NCBI RefSeq assembly: GCF_000348945.1
Contig: NZ_AOCK01000001.1
Span: 124,001 to 188,000, forward strand
Source of the DNA: Paeniglutamicibacter gangotriensis Lz1y
GTDB taxonomy: Bacteria; Actinomycetota; Actinomycetes; Actinomycetales; Micrococcaceae
Direction: 5' to 3'
Length of the DNA stretch: 64,000 nucleotides
A program made the translations under genes and the position numbers. Under the pieces are notes generated by a model. The model did no database searches. It saw only the letters and a program-made list of their open reading frames with translations, and had not been told where the DNA came from. Position 1 is the first letter of the stretch, and each line of letters starts with the position of its first letter. Shown here piece after piece: positions 19,561-28,459 of this stretch.

Positions 19561-19861
19561 CCGCCTAGCCGCCCGGCGGTCCAGCTGACTGAAGTACTGG
19601 AAAAACCTATACGGCCATATACGCCTGCATACTTTGGTTTGACTCCAGTGGCGGATTCCAAGTCCACATCTCCTCCGTCCACGGGAAATTCCAGGGCTCC
19701 GATCGAAGGAACGGGTAGTTATCTCCCGACCGTTCCGGCCGTGGTTTCCAAAATCATGGAAACTTGCGTGGGCGGAGCGGAGAAGCCTTCTGTGAACCGA
19801 CTGGACATCATGGTCCGAGAGGTCAGACGAACATGACGGGGATAACGACATATGTGAAGTA
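19561..19861. other. AT-richer intergenic stretch, no convincing gene
   Basis: Between the FAD oxidoreductase and the AAA ATPase, base composition drops and no ORF has a recognisable product. A 65-codon frame at 19639-19836 has no family resemblance. The stretch marks the left edge of the accessory region. Confidence 0.5.
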
Positions 19862-19901
19862 ATAACAACTATTGTTATCCTAAGCTAGATCTTTCTATAC
19901 T
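19862..19901 (+). promoter_or_regulatory. palindrome-overlapped promoter of the AAA ATPase gene
   Basis: A perfect 17-base palindrome ATAACAACTATTGTTAT (19862-19878) contains a -35-like TTGTTA (19872-19877); 18 bases later is TATACT (19896-19901), a good -10. The ATG at 19908 lies seven bases after the -10, so the transcript would be leaderless or nearly so. The palindrome is well placed to be an operator. Confidence 0.6.
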
Positions 19902-19907
19902 TGGGAG

Positions 19908-21083
19908 ATGGACCCTGCATTGAATCCCTTCGCCCCCGGTTCTGGAGTCAGACCTCCGGAACTTGTTGGTCGCCAAAGCGAAATTGACGCATTCGACTTA
20001 CTCGTGGTCCGCGCGAAGTCGAACACCATGGGGGATCGCGGCATGGTCCTATCTGGACTCCGTGGCGTCGGGAAGACTGTCCTGCTGAATGTCTTCGCTG
20101 AGCAAGCAAGGCGTAATCACTGGATGGTAATTCAGCTGGAGGCCCAGCCAGGGGTGGAAGGAATGACCAAGACACGCGCGAAACTTGCGCGTGAACTTGA
20201 AATGGGAGCCCGAAGGCTTCGAGGAACACCGGTCTGGTCATATCTCAAGGATGCTCTGGGAAGCATCAGCAATATTTCAGGAAGTCTGGGAGTCGCCGGT
20301 TTCTCCGCATCCGTCGCAACGAAGCATGGCCGGGCAGATTCGGGAAAGCTCGACATTGATGTTGAAGAGCTCGTGGAAGACGTGTCTGTGGCAATGAGGA
20401 AGGCCAGGGCGGGCTTCGGGCTATTCATTGACGAGATGCAGGACCTAGACGAGGAACTATTGACGGTTCTGCTGTCCGTCCAACACTTGGCCGGACAGCG
20501 CGGATGGCCTTTCTACATCATCGGCGCCGGGCTCCCTAACCTTCCTGGAAAAATTGCCGAAGCCAGGACTTACGGGGAGAGACTCTTTCTTTACCGAACG
20601 ATTGGGCAACTGGACAAGAAATCTTCCGCGGATGCACTGACTGTGCCCATCGGCAGGCTGGGTGCCTCGATCACGGAACGGGCGCTGTCCACCCTGCTGA
20701 CGGGTGCGGACGGGTACCCATTTTTTCTTCAGACATATGGTCGTGCAGCTTGGGATATTACGTCCGGCAAAGTCATCAACGAAGATGACGCGAAGTTGGC
20801 GATCGAATACGGAACAATCGATCTCGACCACGGGTTCTTCCAAGCGAGGTGGCAGAGAGCCACGCCAGCCGAGCGGAAGTATCTACGCGCAATGGCCCAA
20901 GACGGTGAAGATTCATCGCAAACGGGTGAAGTCGCAGCCCGGCTTGGGAAATCTACGAATAAGTTGGCAGTAATTCGGTCAAGACTCATTTCTAAGGGTG
21001 TGGTTTACGCGCCCGAGTACGGGCTCATTCAATTTACGGTTCCTGGAATGGCCCGTTTTATCGATCGACAAATTGAAGACTGA
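19908..21083 (+). CDS. AAA/Orc1-like ATPase with C-terminal winged-helix-like region
   Basis: A 391-residue ATP-binding protein: after RPPELVGRQSEIDAF comes Walker A GLRGVGKTVLL (about residues 49-59), then Walker B FGLFIDEMQDL (about 166-176), a sensor-1-like FYIIGAGLPN, and a C-terminal region (about 310-391) resembling a winged helix (SSQTGEVAARLGKSTNKLAVIRSRLISKGVVY). The order resembles AAA_16/Orc1-Cdc6-like ATPases found next to mobile and defence regions. Its codon use is visibly less GC-rich than its neighbours, suggesting transfer. No partner gene with an effector domain lies beside it. Function unknown. Confidence 0.75.
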   Translation: MDPALNPFAPGSGVRPPELVGRQSEIDAFDLLVVRAKSNTMGDRGMVLSGLRGVGKTVLLNVFAEQARRNHWMVIQLEAQPGVEGMTKTRAKLARELEMGARRLRGTPVWSYLKDALGSISNISGSLGVAGFSASVATKHGRADSGKLDIDVEELVEDVSVAMRKARAGFGLFIDEMQDLDEELLTVLLSVQHLAGQRGWPFYIIGAGLPNLPGKIAEARTYGERLFLYRTIGQLDKKSSADALTVPIGRLGASITERALSTLLTGADGYPFFLQTYGRAAWDITSGKVINEDDAKLAIEYGTIDLDHGFFQARWQRATPAERKYLRAMAQDGEDSSQTGEVAARLGKSTNKLAVIRSRLISKGVVYAPEYGLIQFTVPGMARFIDRQIED

Positions 21084-21298
21084 ATGCCAGGTGGTGGGCA
21101 GCATTTGATGTTGCTTCCGTGCCGCGCAGCTGATACGGCCAGTCAGAATCCAGAGCCGATGAGTCTGCCCATGGTTTCTTTCGACGTCGGTAGGTATATT
21201 CCGAGGGCTTGGGGTTCTCCGACACGTTTGACGATGTCCCAAGGAGTCAACCCTTTGGTGGAACCGGCCCGCGAGTGTGCGGCGCTACGCTGGGTGAT

Positions 21299-22600
21299 GT
21301 GAACGATCATGAGCCGCAACCAAGTACCGGTGTAGCACCAAGCCACCTCGAAGCCCACGGCGCGTCGGCCGGAGAGATGGTGCTGCGCGTCCTGCGCGTG
21401 GGGTTGCACGTCGGTTTCGCCGTGCTGCTGGGCGTCGGACTCATCCGCGTGCTGCTCTCCGAACCGAGCCTGGGCCGGCGGCTGATAGCCGTCGTCCTGA
21501 CCCTGCTGCTTGCCGCGCTATACCTGGCCGGGACTTTGGCGGAGAAACGCCATGCCGCGGGCCGGGCGCCGAGCACCGTGCGCTGGGCCAAGTGGTGGCT
21601 CGGCGGGGTTGTGTTGCTGTGGATCGTGCTGCTCTACCTGCACGCGGATTTCTCCTGGCTGGCGTTCCCGCTCTTCTTCCTACACTTACATATCTTGGGC
21701 CAACGCCACTCACTGATTGCCGTCGGACTGCTCACCGCCGCAGTCGTTGCCGCCGGCGGGTACCACTCCGGATCCCTCGCCCTACCGCAGATCCTGGGCC
21801 CGCTGGTCGGAGCCATCTTCGCCGTCATCATGGGCATGGCCTACCGTGCGCTGTACACCGAGGGTGTGAACCAGCGCCTGGCACTGGATGAATTGCGGGC
21901 CACCCGTGCGGCGCTGGCCGCCGAACAACACCGCGCCGGCACCCTGGCCGAACGCACCCGCCTGGCCCGTGAAATCCACGACACCCTCGCCCAGGGGCTT
22001 TCCAGCATCGTGCTGGTCTCCCGATCGGCCTCCGCCGCCCTGGAATCGGGGGACACCGCCGCGGCCGCAGAACGACTTGAAACCATCGGGGAAACCGCCG
22101 CCGAGAATCTGGCCGAGGCTCGCGATTTCGTCGCCGACCTGTCCTCGGCCGGCGACGGGGCCCGTTCCCTGGCCGGCCGGCTACGCCGGCTGTGCACCTC
22201 CACCGAACGCGCCGCCGCCGCTGCGGGCCACGGCTTCGAGGTGGTTTTTCGGCAGGACGGTTCGGCCACCGCACTACCGACGGAGGTTTCCGCCGCGCTG
22301 TGGCGTGCCGCCCAGTCCGGGCTGGCCAACGTCGCCGCGCACGCGCACGCCAAACATGCGGTGATCAGCCTCGGCTACCTGCCCGATGCCGTCACCCTGG
22401 ACATCTTTGACGACGGGTCCGGCATGGACACCGGCGAAATCCCGGCCAAGCCGCGCGCCGACGGCACCGGCTACGGGCTGGTCGGATTGCGTGAACGCCT
22501 GGACCTGCTCGCCGGATCCTTGGAAATCGAATCGGCACCCGGGGAAGGGACGGTCCTGGCCGTCCGCATCCCCCTCACCACCGAAGAAAGCAGCCTGTGA
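21299..22600 (+). CDS. sensor histidine kinase, DesK/NarX-type (repeat unit 1)
   Basis: A 433-residue kinase with about five N-terminal membrane helices (residues 33-185), a short coiled coil, the HisKA_3 H-box LAREIHDTLAQGLSSIV (His about 227) and a HATPase domain with DIFDDGSGMD and GYGLVGLRERL. It should phosphorylate the regulator encoded next, whose start overlaps its stop (TGATG). The GTG start at 21299 is chosen because the degenerate paralogue in unit 2 is homologous from this point (GTGAAC); no strong ribosome binding site is seen. This is the only one of the three related kinases that keeps its H-box. Confidence 0.85.
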   Translation: MNDHEPQPSTGVAPSHLEAHGASAGEMVLRVLRVGLHVGFAVLLGVGLIRVLLSEPSLGRRLIAVVLTLLLAALYLAGTLAEKRHAAGRAPSTVRWAKWWLGGVVLLWIVLLYLHADFSWLAFPLFFLHLHILGQRHSLIAVGLLTAAVVAAGGYHSGSLALPQILGPLVGAIFAVIMGMAYRALYTEGVNQRLALDELRATRAALAAEQHRAGTLAERTRLAREIHDTLAQGLSSIVLVSRSASAALESGDTAAAAERLETIGETAAENLAEARDFVADLSSAGDGARSLAGRLRRLCTSTERAAAAAGHGFEVVFRQDGSATALPTEVSAALWRAAQSGLANVAAHAHAKHAVISLGYLPDAVTLDIFDDGSGMDTGEIPAKPRADGTGYGLVGLRERLDLLAGSLEIESAPGEGTVLAVRIPLTTEESSL

Positions 22601-23235
22601 TGCCTAACCTGAAGATCATGTTGGTCGATGACCACCCCGTGGTGCGCGCTGGCCTGCGCGCCGTGCTCACCGAACAGGGCGGACTCTCGGTGCTGGCAGA
22701 GGCCGCGGACGGAGCCGCGGCATTGGCCCAGCTCGAACGGCTGAAGACGCTGGGCAAGCAGGTGGACGTGGTACTCATGGACCTGCAGATGGACGGGATG
22801 GACGGGGTCACCGCGACGTCCCGCATCCGTGCGCAGAATGGCCCCCCGGTGCTGATCTTGACTACCTACGACTCGGATGCGGACATCCGTGCGGCACTCG
22901 ATGCCGGGGCCGCGGGTTACCTACTCAAGGATGCCCCGCTACCCGAGGTGCTGGCCGCGGTCGAGGCGGCAGCAGCCGGGGGACAAGTGCTCTCGGCGGA
23001 TATCGCCGCCCGCATCACCCCCGAGGCCCGCGCCAACACCACGGATTTGAGCCCACGCGAACTCGAATTGCTGCAGCTGCTGGCCCGCGGACAAAGCAAC
23101 AAGGAAATCGCCGCGGAATTGTTCATTTCCCAGTCCACGGTCAAGACGCACCTGATCCACATCTACGACAAGCTGGGGGTGGATAACCGCACCGCGGCGA
23201 TCGACAGGGCGCGGGGGAACCGGCTGATCCGCTAA
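22600..23235 (+). CDS. NarL/LuxR-family response regulator (repeat unit 1)
   Basis: A 211-residue regulator: receiver domain with acidic pair DD (10-11), phospho-acceptor Asp61 in VVLMDLQMDGMDG, Thr in LILTTYD and Lys in YLLKDAPL; C-terminal LuxR helix-turn-helix (ELELLQLLARGQSNKEIAAELFISQSTVKTHLIHIYDKL). Translation is coupled to the upstream kinase (TGA and ATG share an A). Its paralogue in unit 2 is nearly the same protein. Targets unknown; the adjoining transporter and phosphatidyltransferase genes are candidates. Confidence 0.9.
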   Translation: MPNLKIMLVDDHPVVRAGLRAVLTEQGGLSVLAEAADGAAALAQLERLKTLGKQVDVVLMDLQMDGMDGVTATSRIRAQNGPPVLILTTYDSDADIRAALDAGAAGYLLKDAPLPEVLAAVEAAAAGGQVLSADIAARITPEARANTTDLSPRELELLQLLARGQSNKEIAAELFISQSTVKTHLIHIYDKLGVDNRTAAIDRARGNRLIR

Positions 23236-23817
23236 TGTGCCCACCCGGAATTCTGCTGCCGGGAGGCACGGGAGACGAGGGGTCAAGGTGTGCAACGGTC
23301 CCGTGGAGCAGCAACCAGGCCTCGTGGGTCACGTAGCTCTTCCCGTGGGCCGACACACGCCGTGGGTGAGCACCGCTACCGGGGACCCTGCGTCTGGAGA
23401 CCTCGCGTTGATCGACAAAGGACGGGTTTCCGGATACGTGGTTTGATGCCAAGGGATCCGGTGCCCTGTAAAGGTTCGTTTATGGTGCGCGTTGTCCCTA
23501 GCCGCGCTGACGGCCACGTTTACACGCGTATTCCAGGTGCGGACTCAACCCGCTTGGGCCCAGGTAAAAGTAGGAGTCGGATTCTTGAGCCCAAAATTCG
23601 GCAAAGGCCAAGCCAGCCAGGGATCCCACGCGCAGCAGGGGCGTCACTTCGAATCGTGTTCTGCAACCGGTACCGACCTCCCGGATAGCCGGCCGTGGAA
23701 AACGCCAACCCCGCTCCTCGAACAGTACGCAGCAGGCCACCTGCGGCGCATGACGGGCCCGCCTCTGAACGTATTGCGTGGGGCCTTGCCGGCAGGGGAT
23801 GCGTATAGGGTGAAGCC
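23236..23817. other. 582-base gap before ribA, no gene or FMN riboswitch seen
   Basis: No ORF in this stretch has a recognisable product or a good start. I looked for an FMN riboswitch before the GTP cyclohydrolase gene and found none of its conserved boxes. In unit 2 the regulator is followed at once by the phosphatidyltransferase, so this gap is the left junction of the extra gene set in unit 1. Confidence 0.5.
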
Positions 23818-25251
23818 ATGTCTCTTGAATCCCAAACGCTCGGCGGAGCGACGCAAATCACCCGCATGGTCAGTACCCGGCTGCCGACCCGGCACGGCGA
23901 GTTCAAATTACTGGGCTATCGCGACGTTTCGGGCGTTGACCACGTAGCCCTCATCCGTGAGGAGGGCGCGGCAGCCAACGGGCCGGCGCCGCTGGTGCGG
24001 CTGCATTCGGAGTGCCTGACCGGCGACGCATTGGGTTCCTACCGCTGCGACTGCGGGGAACAGCTCGATGCGGCCCTGCAGGCCATTGCTGCGGCCGGTC
24101 GGGGCGTCCTGATTTACGTCCGCGGACATGAGGGCCGGGGCATCGGACTGATGAATAAGCTGCGGGCCTACGCCCTGCAGGACGCAGGCAAGGACACCGT
24201 GGATGCGAACACCAGCCTCGGGTTGCCGGTCGACGCCCGCGACTACCGCCAAAGCGCGCAGATCCTGCGCGACCTTGGAATAGGACGGATCAGGTTGCTC
24301 TCCTCGAACCCGGCCAAGCAGGAGGCCCTGGAGGCGCAGGGCATAGAAGTGGAAGCACGGGTTCGGCTGGACGTCAGGGACCGACCGGAAAATTCCGGCT
24401 ACCTGGCCACCAAACGGTCCCGGATGAGCCACGATGCTCCGCCGGAACACCATGCCTGGGACACGCTGGCCGACGGCCGGCTTCCCGGTGGAGCTCTGAC
24501 ACCCGCTGACGAAGCCCTGGTGCAGCGTTACGGGCCGCTGATCGAGGCGGGCCCGCAACTGGTGATCGCGCAGCTGGGACAGAGCATGGACGGGTTCATT
24601 GCCTCTCGCACGGGTGATGCCTGCTTCGTGACGGGGGAACTGGATCGCGAGCATCTCCACCGCCTGCGGGCCCTGGTGGATGCCGTGGTCGTGGGTGCCG
24701 GGACGGTGCACAACGATGACTGCCAACTCACCGTCAGGGCCGTCACCGGAACCAATCCGGTCCGCGTGGTCATTGATCCGCACGGGCGCATCCCGCATAC
24801 GACCACCGTATTGACCGATGCGGGCACACCGACCCTGTGGCTCGTCGGCGCCGAGGCCAGCACGCCGCAGACCCTCTCTTCGCACGTGGCCGTCCACCGG
24901 TTCACGAGCGAGCAGGACTTCGAGCCCGCGGCGATCCTTGGTTTCCTGGCGAAACTGGGCCTAGGCCGGGTCCTGGTGGAGGGCGGGGGACTAACCGTTT
25001 CCCGTTTCCTGCGTGCAGGTGTTCTGGACCGTCTTTTCCTCACCAGTGCCCCGTTGTTGGTCGGTGACGGTGTCCCGGGCATCCGCTTCGAGGGAACCGA
25101 CGCCCTCTCCGGGGCGTTGTCCGCTCCCGTGCGCAGGTTCGTTCTGGGCGAGGACGTGTGCACGGAGTTCAACTTCGCCGCAGCTCGCCCGGCGTCCCCG
25201 GTTACTGCGCAACGTCCGGATCAACAAGACGAGGCCGCCGGGCAGCACTGA
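23818..25251 (+). CDS. GTP cyclohydrolase II fused to RibD-type reductase domain
   Basis: The 477-residue protein has two enzymes. Residues about 15-205 are GTP cyclohydrolase II: zinc cysteines in [17 protein letters not shown], the [11 protein letters not shown] loop, the active Tyr in LIYVRG, and [12 protein letters not shown]. Residues about 240-460 are the RibD C-terminal, DHFR-like reductase ([28 protein letters not shown]). The deaminase half of RibD and DHBP synthase are absent, so this is not the standard RibBA or RibDG. The likely product is a ribosyl- or ribitylamino-diaminopyrimidinone phosphate. It converges on a gene set with a pterin-synthase-like member and overlaps the last 261 bases of the flippase-like gene. 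Confidence 0.88.
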   Translation: MSLESQTLGGATQITRMVSTRLPTRHGEFKLLGYRDVSGVDHVALIREEGAAANGPAPLVRLHSECLTGDALGSYRCDCGEQLDAALQAIAAAGRGVLIYVRGHEGRGIGLMNKLRAYALQDAGKDTVDANTSLGLPVDARDYRQSAQILRDLGIGRIRLLSSNPAKQEALEAQGIEVEARVRLDVRDRPENSGYLATKRSRMSHDAPPEHHAWDTLADGRLPGGALTPADEALVQRYGPLIEAGPQLVIAQLGQSMDGFIASRTGDACFVTGELDREHLHRLRALVDAVVVGAGTVHNDDCQLTVRAVTGTNPVRVVIDPHGRIPHTTTVLTDAGTPTLWLVGAEASTPQTLSSHVAVHRFTSEQDFEPAAILGFLAKLGLGRVLVEGGGLTVSRFLRAGVLDRLFLTSAPLLVGDGVPGIRFEGTDALSGALSAPVRRFVLGEDVCTEFNFAAARPASPVTAQRPDQQDEAAGQH

Positions 25252-26049
25252 GACCAGGGCAAGGATCCCGTAGGCCACCGACACCGCGACCCCTTGCTCG
25301 GCCGCATGGCCCAGCAAGACGAATCCCAGGGCGGCAGCTCCCTCCCGCGGCCCCCACCCTGCCACATTGAGCGGAATGGACATGCCTGCCAGGGTGATGG
25401 CCGCCAGGACGGGGATTTGACCGGCCGGCAGCCCGGGAGCCAGGGCAAGGGCAGCCAGTAGGAACATCACCGCAAAGACGCACCACCCCGCAACTGAAAG
25501 CACGGACACCATCGCGATGTCCCGCAGGGTGAGCCGGCGCAGCCACAGCCAGGAAATTGCCGCAGCCGTGACGGCCACGACAATGGACAGGATTCCGACG
25601 CCGGGCCGTAATCCCAGCAGCACGATCCCCGACGCCAGGAACACCACCGAGGTGCCCGCCAGGCGTTCGGCCGAAACGGCACCCAGGCTGCGCTTGAGCG
25701 TGTCGCGGCGTCGACGGCCGTCATCCGGAGTCCGTTCCACGGCCCGGAGTGCGTCCCCGGCCAGCCCGCCGGGCAATACCGCGTTGATGAATGCCGCCTG
25801 CCAGCAACGAGCCACCGCCGGGCCAAGGCCCACTTCGATGCCCTGGCCGCGGGCGACAAGCCTCCATCGTTGGGCCTGCACTGCCACTCCCATCGCCCCC
25901 AGGAACAGTGCACCGACCAATGCCGGCACGGTGAGCACCCCCGCCGCTGCGGCAAACGGGTCGCTGCCCCACAGCTCGAGCATCCACACCAAGATTCCGG
26001 CAGTCACGGCGACTTGCGCCAAGGCCATGAGCAAAGAGCGGCGACTCAT
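24991..26049 (-). CDS. flippase-like membrane protein (lysylphosphatidylglycerol synthase TM/UPF0104 family)
   Basis: A 352-residue protein with about eight membrane helices over residues 1-285, matching the LPG-synthase transmembrane/UPF0104 group ([53 protein letters not shown]). There is no catalytic LPG synthase domain. The hydrophilic tail after about residue 288 is encoded antisense to the end of the ribA-fusion gene and resembles no domain, so the functional part may end earlier. Its ATG overlaps the methyltransferase stop (ATGA), so the genes are coupled. A role in moving a lipid-linked or glycosylated product across the membrane is inferred from the family and context. Confidence 0.78.
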   Translation of the reverse strand: MSRRSLLMALAQVAVTAGILVWMLELWGSDPFAAAAGVLTVPALVGALFLGAMGVAVQAQRWRLVARGQGIEVGLGPAVARCWQAAFINAVLPGGLAGDALRAVERTPDDGRRRRDTLKRSLGAVSAERLAGTSVVFLASGIVLLGLRPGVGILSIVVAVTAAAISWLWLRRLTLRDIAMVSVLSVAGWCVFAVMFLLAALALAPGLPAGQIPVLAAITLAGMSIPLNVAGWGPREGAAALGFVLLGHAAEQGVAVSVAYGILALVSVLPGGLVLLIRTLRSNRGRRASCGEVELRAHVLAQNEPAHGSGQRPGEGVGSLEADARDTVTDQQRGTGEEKTVQNTCTQETGNG

Positions 26050-26966
26050 CCAGGCAACCGCGCTCCCCAGGGATCAGCGACCGGGCCGTGGTGTGGGCGT
26101 GGGGCGCACGGCAGGCACAACAGGTCCTGGTGCCCGACGCGCACGGTGAGGGCGCCTTCTCGTTCAAGCGACAACCGGTCCGCCAGCCAGAGCCCCGCCC
26201 CGGTGTCCCCGGCGTTCTCTTGTTCCCTGACGGCGTCCGCCCGGTCCTGCAGATACCGCCGGATTAACGCACCGTCGGCCGGACCGAGTTTCCAGTCCGT
26301 GTCCGCGAGGTGGACTTCCATGCCGGCAGCCCGAAGCCGCTCGGCGACATGTCCGACGGCCTCCGGCCCCGCCAGGAAACCCCGGCGTTGATGATCGTTG
26401 AACGCCGCATTCACTACATCGTCCAACCGGTGGCGCGGAGACAATTCCACGACGCCGGTGACGCTGAGACTGAGCAAGGCCGGGACGCCCCGCAGCGCGA
26501 GGAGGTCACAGAATGCGTCGAGCTGGTCCACACTGAGCAGGTCAAGGACCGCCGAACAGGTGACCAGGGCGCGTTCGGCCGCGGCCTGGGGCAGCGTGGC
26601 GAGGTCCTCGATCCCGGCGACAACACGGCGCGGTTGCCCCACGGCATCGTCTTGCCGGCTCTCCTGGGCCAGGGCCAGCAACGCCGGATCGTGATCCAGC
26701 AGCGTCCATCTCTGGGCGAAATCCAGACGGGGCGCGAGCCACGTCTGGTTGGCTCCGGTTCCCGCGCCGACGTCGATGACCTCGACCCCCGAAGTGGCCC
26801 CGGGGATCGAGAAGTACTCGGCGAGTCTATCCAGCAGGGGGCCCGAGGCCACCCGGGCGCGCTCGTCGGCTGCCCGCCGCAGCGTCAGCCAGTCGCTGGC
26901 GATCGGGCGCTCGAGTTCGTTCACGAAGCGAGGATCCGCTGCATGTGATGCGCTGTCTGGTTCCAT
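26046..26966 (-). CDS. class I SAM-dependent methyltransferase
   Basis: A 306-residue protein with the Rossmann SAM-binding motif I VIDVGAGTGANQTWL (about residues 63-77), an acidic residue after strand 2 (LLDHDPALL), and a motif resembling IV/post-I (ALVTCSAVLDLLS). Substrate unknown. It lies between the glycosyltransferase (46-base overlap with that gene's end) and the flippase-like gene (4-base overlap), so all three are translated from one message. In this context a tailoring methylation of a pterin/pyrimidine or of its sugar is plausible. Confidence 0.82.
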   Translation of the reverse strand: MEPDSASHAADPRFVNELERPIASDWLTLRRAADERARVASGPLLDRLAEYFSIPGATSGVEVIDVGAGTGANQTWLAPRLDFAQRWTLLDHDPALLALAQESRQDDAVGQPRRVVAGIEDLATLPQAAAERALVTCSAVLDLLSVDQLDAFCDLLALRGVPALLSLSVTGVVELSPRHRLDDVVNAAFNDHQRRGFLAGPEAVGHVAERLRAAGMEVHLADTDWKLGPADGALIRRYLQDRADAVREQENAGDTGAGLWLADRLSLEREGALTVRVGHQDLLCLPCAPRPHHGPVADPWGARLPG

Positions 26967-27979
26967 GTGGGCAGTCTATCGCGGGCGACCGCCGCGGCTT
27001 CGCGCCAGGCGGTGCGCAGCCGCGGATCGGTGAGCCAGCGTCGCAACACCGCCTCTAGGCCGTGGTGGTCATCGGGTTCCACGGCGGTACCGGGCAATAC
27101 GGTTCCCGCCAGGGCCAGGGCCTCCTGCGATCCGGTTCCGGCTCCGACGACGGCGGGGATCCCGTGGGCCAGTGCCTCGGTAACCACCATTCCGAACGTC
27201 TCGGCGCGCGAAACCAGCAGCAAGAGGTCGGTGGCGCTCCAGATGCTCTCCAGCTCATCTCCGGTGCGTGCCCCGATGACCTGCACCCGATCTTCTTCAA
27301 ACGCGTTTGCGGCGAATTCGCGCACTTTGTTCGCATAGCCGGGGTTCGCGGTGTCCGGACCCACAATCGAGACCCGCCATGGAAGGTCTCGCAGGCCGGA
27401 CAACGCACGCAGGATGGCCAAATGGTTCTTGCGCGGGGTGATCGATGCCAGCAGGAGCAGTTGCAGCGGGGTGCTGCCCACCGCAGGTGACGCGGGTTCG
27501 GTGCCCGGAAGCAGCACGCGCGTGGGCAAGGGTCCGTAGCGGTTCACCACGTCTTGTGCCGCCCATGCACTGGTGCAGATCACGGTGTGCGCCCCCTGCA
27601 GGGCCTGGCGTTCCCGGACGCGCAACCGCTCCGTCTCCTCGGGCGGCAGCCTTGATTCCGCCAGCAACGAGAGGTGGAAGAGGATGTAGACCCGTGTTCC
27701 GGCCGCCGCCGCCGCCTGGATCTCTGCAGGCGCCGCGGAGGCGATGAGTCCGTCGATGACCACTTGGGAACGCCCGGTCAGTGCGGCCCGCACCGCGGCA
27801 AGATCCCGGGCCTCGGGTCGCGGCCACGAGCCGGGTATGGCACGCACCTCGACACGGTGTCCGAGGGCTTCAAGGGCCCGGACCAGTGCCTCGTTGTAGC
27901 GGGTTCCCCCGCTGGGGCCCGGCAACCCCGCAGGAAGCAGGAACGTGGTTCCGGCCGGTTCAGTCGAAGGCGATGTCAT
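26921..27979 (-). CDS. GT4-family glycosyltransferase
   Basis: A GT-B-fold retaining glycosyltransferase of about 352 residues. The N-terminal domain has GLPGPSGGTRYNEALVRALEALGH, the loop where GT4 enzymes bind the acceptor; the C-terminal domain has LLLLASITPRKNHLAILRAL and the nucleotide-sugar E-x7-E motif ETFGMVVTEALAHGIP. The start is placed at ATG 27979, which overlaps the end of the pterin-synthase-like gene by 20 bases; ATG 27994 is also possible and neither has a strong ribosome binding site. It probably glycosylates the pathway intermediate; the sugar donor is unknown. Confidence 0.85.
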   Translation of the reverse strand: MTSPSTEPAGTTFLLPAGLPGPSGGTRYNEALVRALEALGHRVEVRAIPGSWPRPEARDLAAVRAALTGRSQVVIDGLIASAAPAEIQAAAAAGTRVYILFHLSLLAESRLPPEETERLRVRERQALQGAHTVICTSAWAAQDVVNRYGPLPTRVLLPGTEPASPAVGSTPLQLLLLASITPRKNHLAILRALSGLRDLPWRVSIVGPDTANPGYANKVREFAANAFEEDRVQVIGARTGDELESIWSATDLLLLVSRAETFGMVVTEALAHGIPAVVGAGTGSQEALALAGTVLPGTAVEPDDHHGLEAVLRRWLTDPRLRTAWREAAAVARDRLPTWNQTAHHMQRILAS

Positions 27980-28340
27980 GGGAGGCCCAGGCATCGGGGT
28001 GCTCACGCAGCAGGACTTCCAGGCCGGCGTACTGCGTGGTGTCGAAGCGCACGCACAGTTCCGTGCTGATATAGCCGGCAATGGCCTCGGTGGTGCTCAG
28101 GCGCCCGGCAAAGGCGGGGTGCTCATCCAGGTTGGAGTACCGCAGGGTCTCCAACACCTCCGAAAGCATCGAGGTCGCGGCCCCGATGTCCATCACGACC
28201 GACTGGGGGCCGAGTTCGGCACGACGCCACGTCGCCTCGACCACCAGGGTCGCACCATGCAGCGACTGGGCGGGGCCAAAGAAGGGATCCGGAAGGCTAT
28301 GGGCGATCATCACGTGGTCGCGGACGGTCAAGGAATACAT
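27960..28340 (-). CDS. divergent 6-pyruvoyltetrahydropterin synthase/QueD-like protein with altered active site
   Basis: The 126-residue protein has the PTPS T-fold outline: MIAHSL near the start, LHGATLVVEATW, VMDIGAATSMLSEVLETL and LSTTEAIAGYISTEL. However, key positions differ from working PTPS/QueD enzymes. The zinc motif HGH reads HGA, the cysteine before it is absent (PAQSLHG), and the catalytic Asp-His of LDH..LN is LRYSNLD. One zinc His and the substrate-binding Glu in TTE are kept. It may bind a pterin and do different chemistry, or be non-catalytic. It opens the three-gene overlap chain with the glycosyltransferase and methyltransferase. Confidence 0.8.
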   Translation of the reverse strand: MYSLTVRDHVMIAHSLPDPFFGPAQSLHGATLVVEATWRRAELGPQSVVMDIGAATSMLSEVLETLRYSNLDEHPAFAGRLSTTEAIAGYISTELCVRFDTTQYAGLEVLLREHPDAWASHDIAFD

Positions 28341-28459
28341 TCAAGGGCCTTTCTTGCGGGTCATCGCCGCGGTGGTCCCTCGGGGCATTCGCGGCACATG
28401 CCATGAGCCTACCGTCCGAAACGCGCAACGGTGGTGAAGGTGGGCGGCGCCGCCTCTTC

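Noticed and set aside
23236-23817. possible FMN riboswitch before the GTP cyclohydrolase fusion
   Set aside because: None of the conserved FMN aptamer boxes is present.
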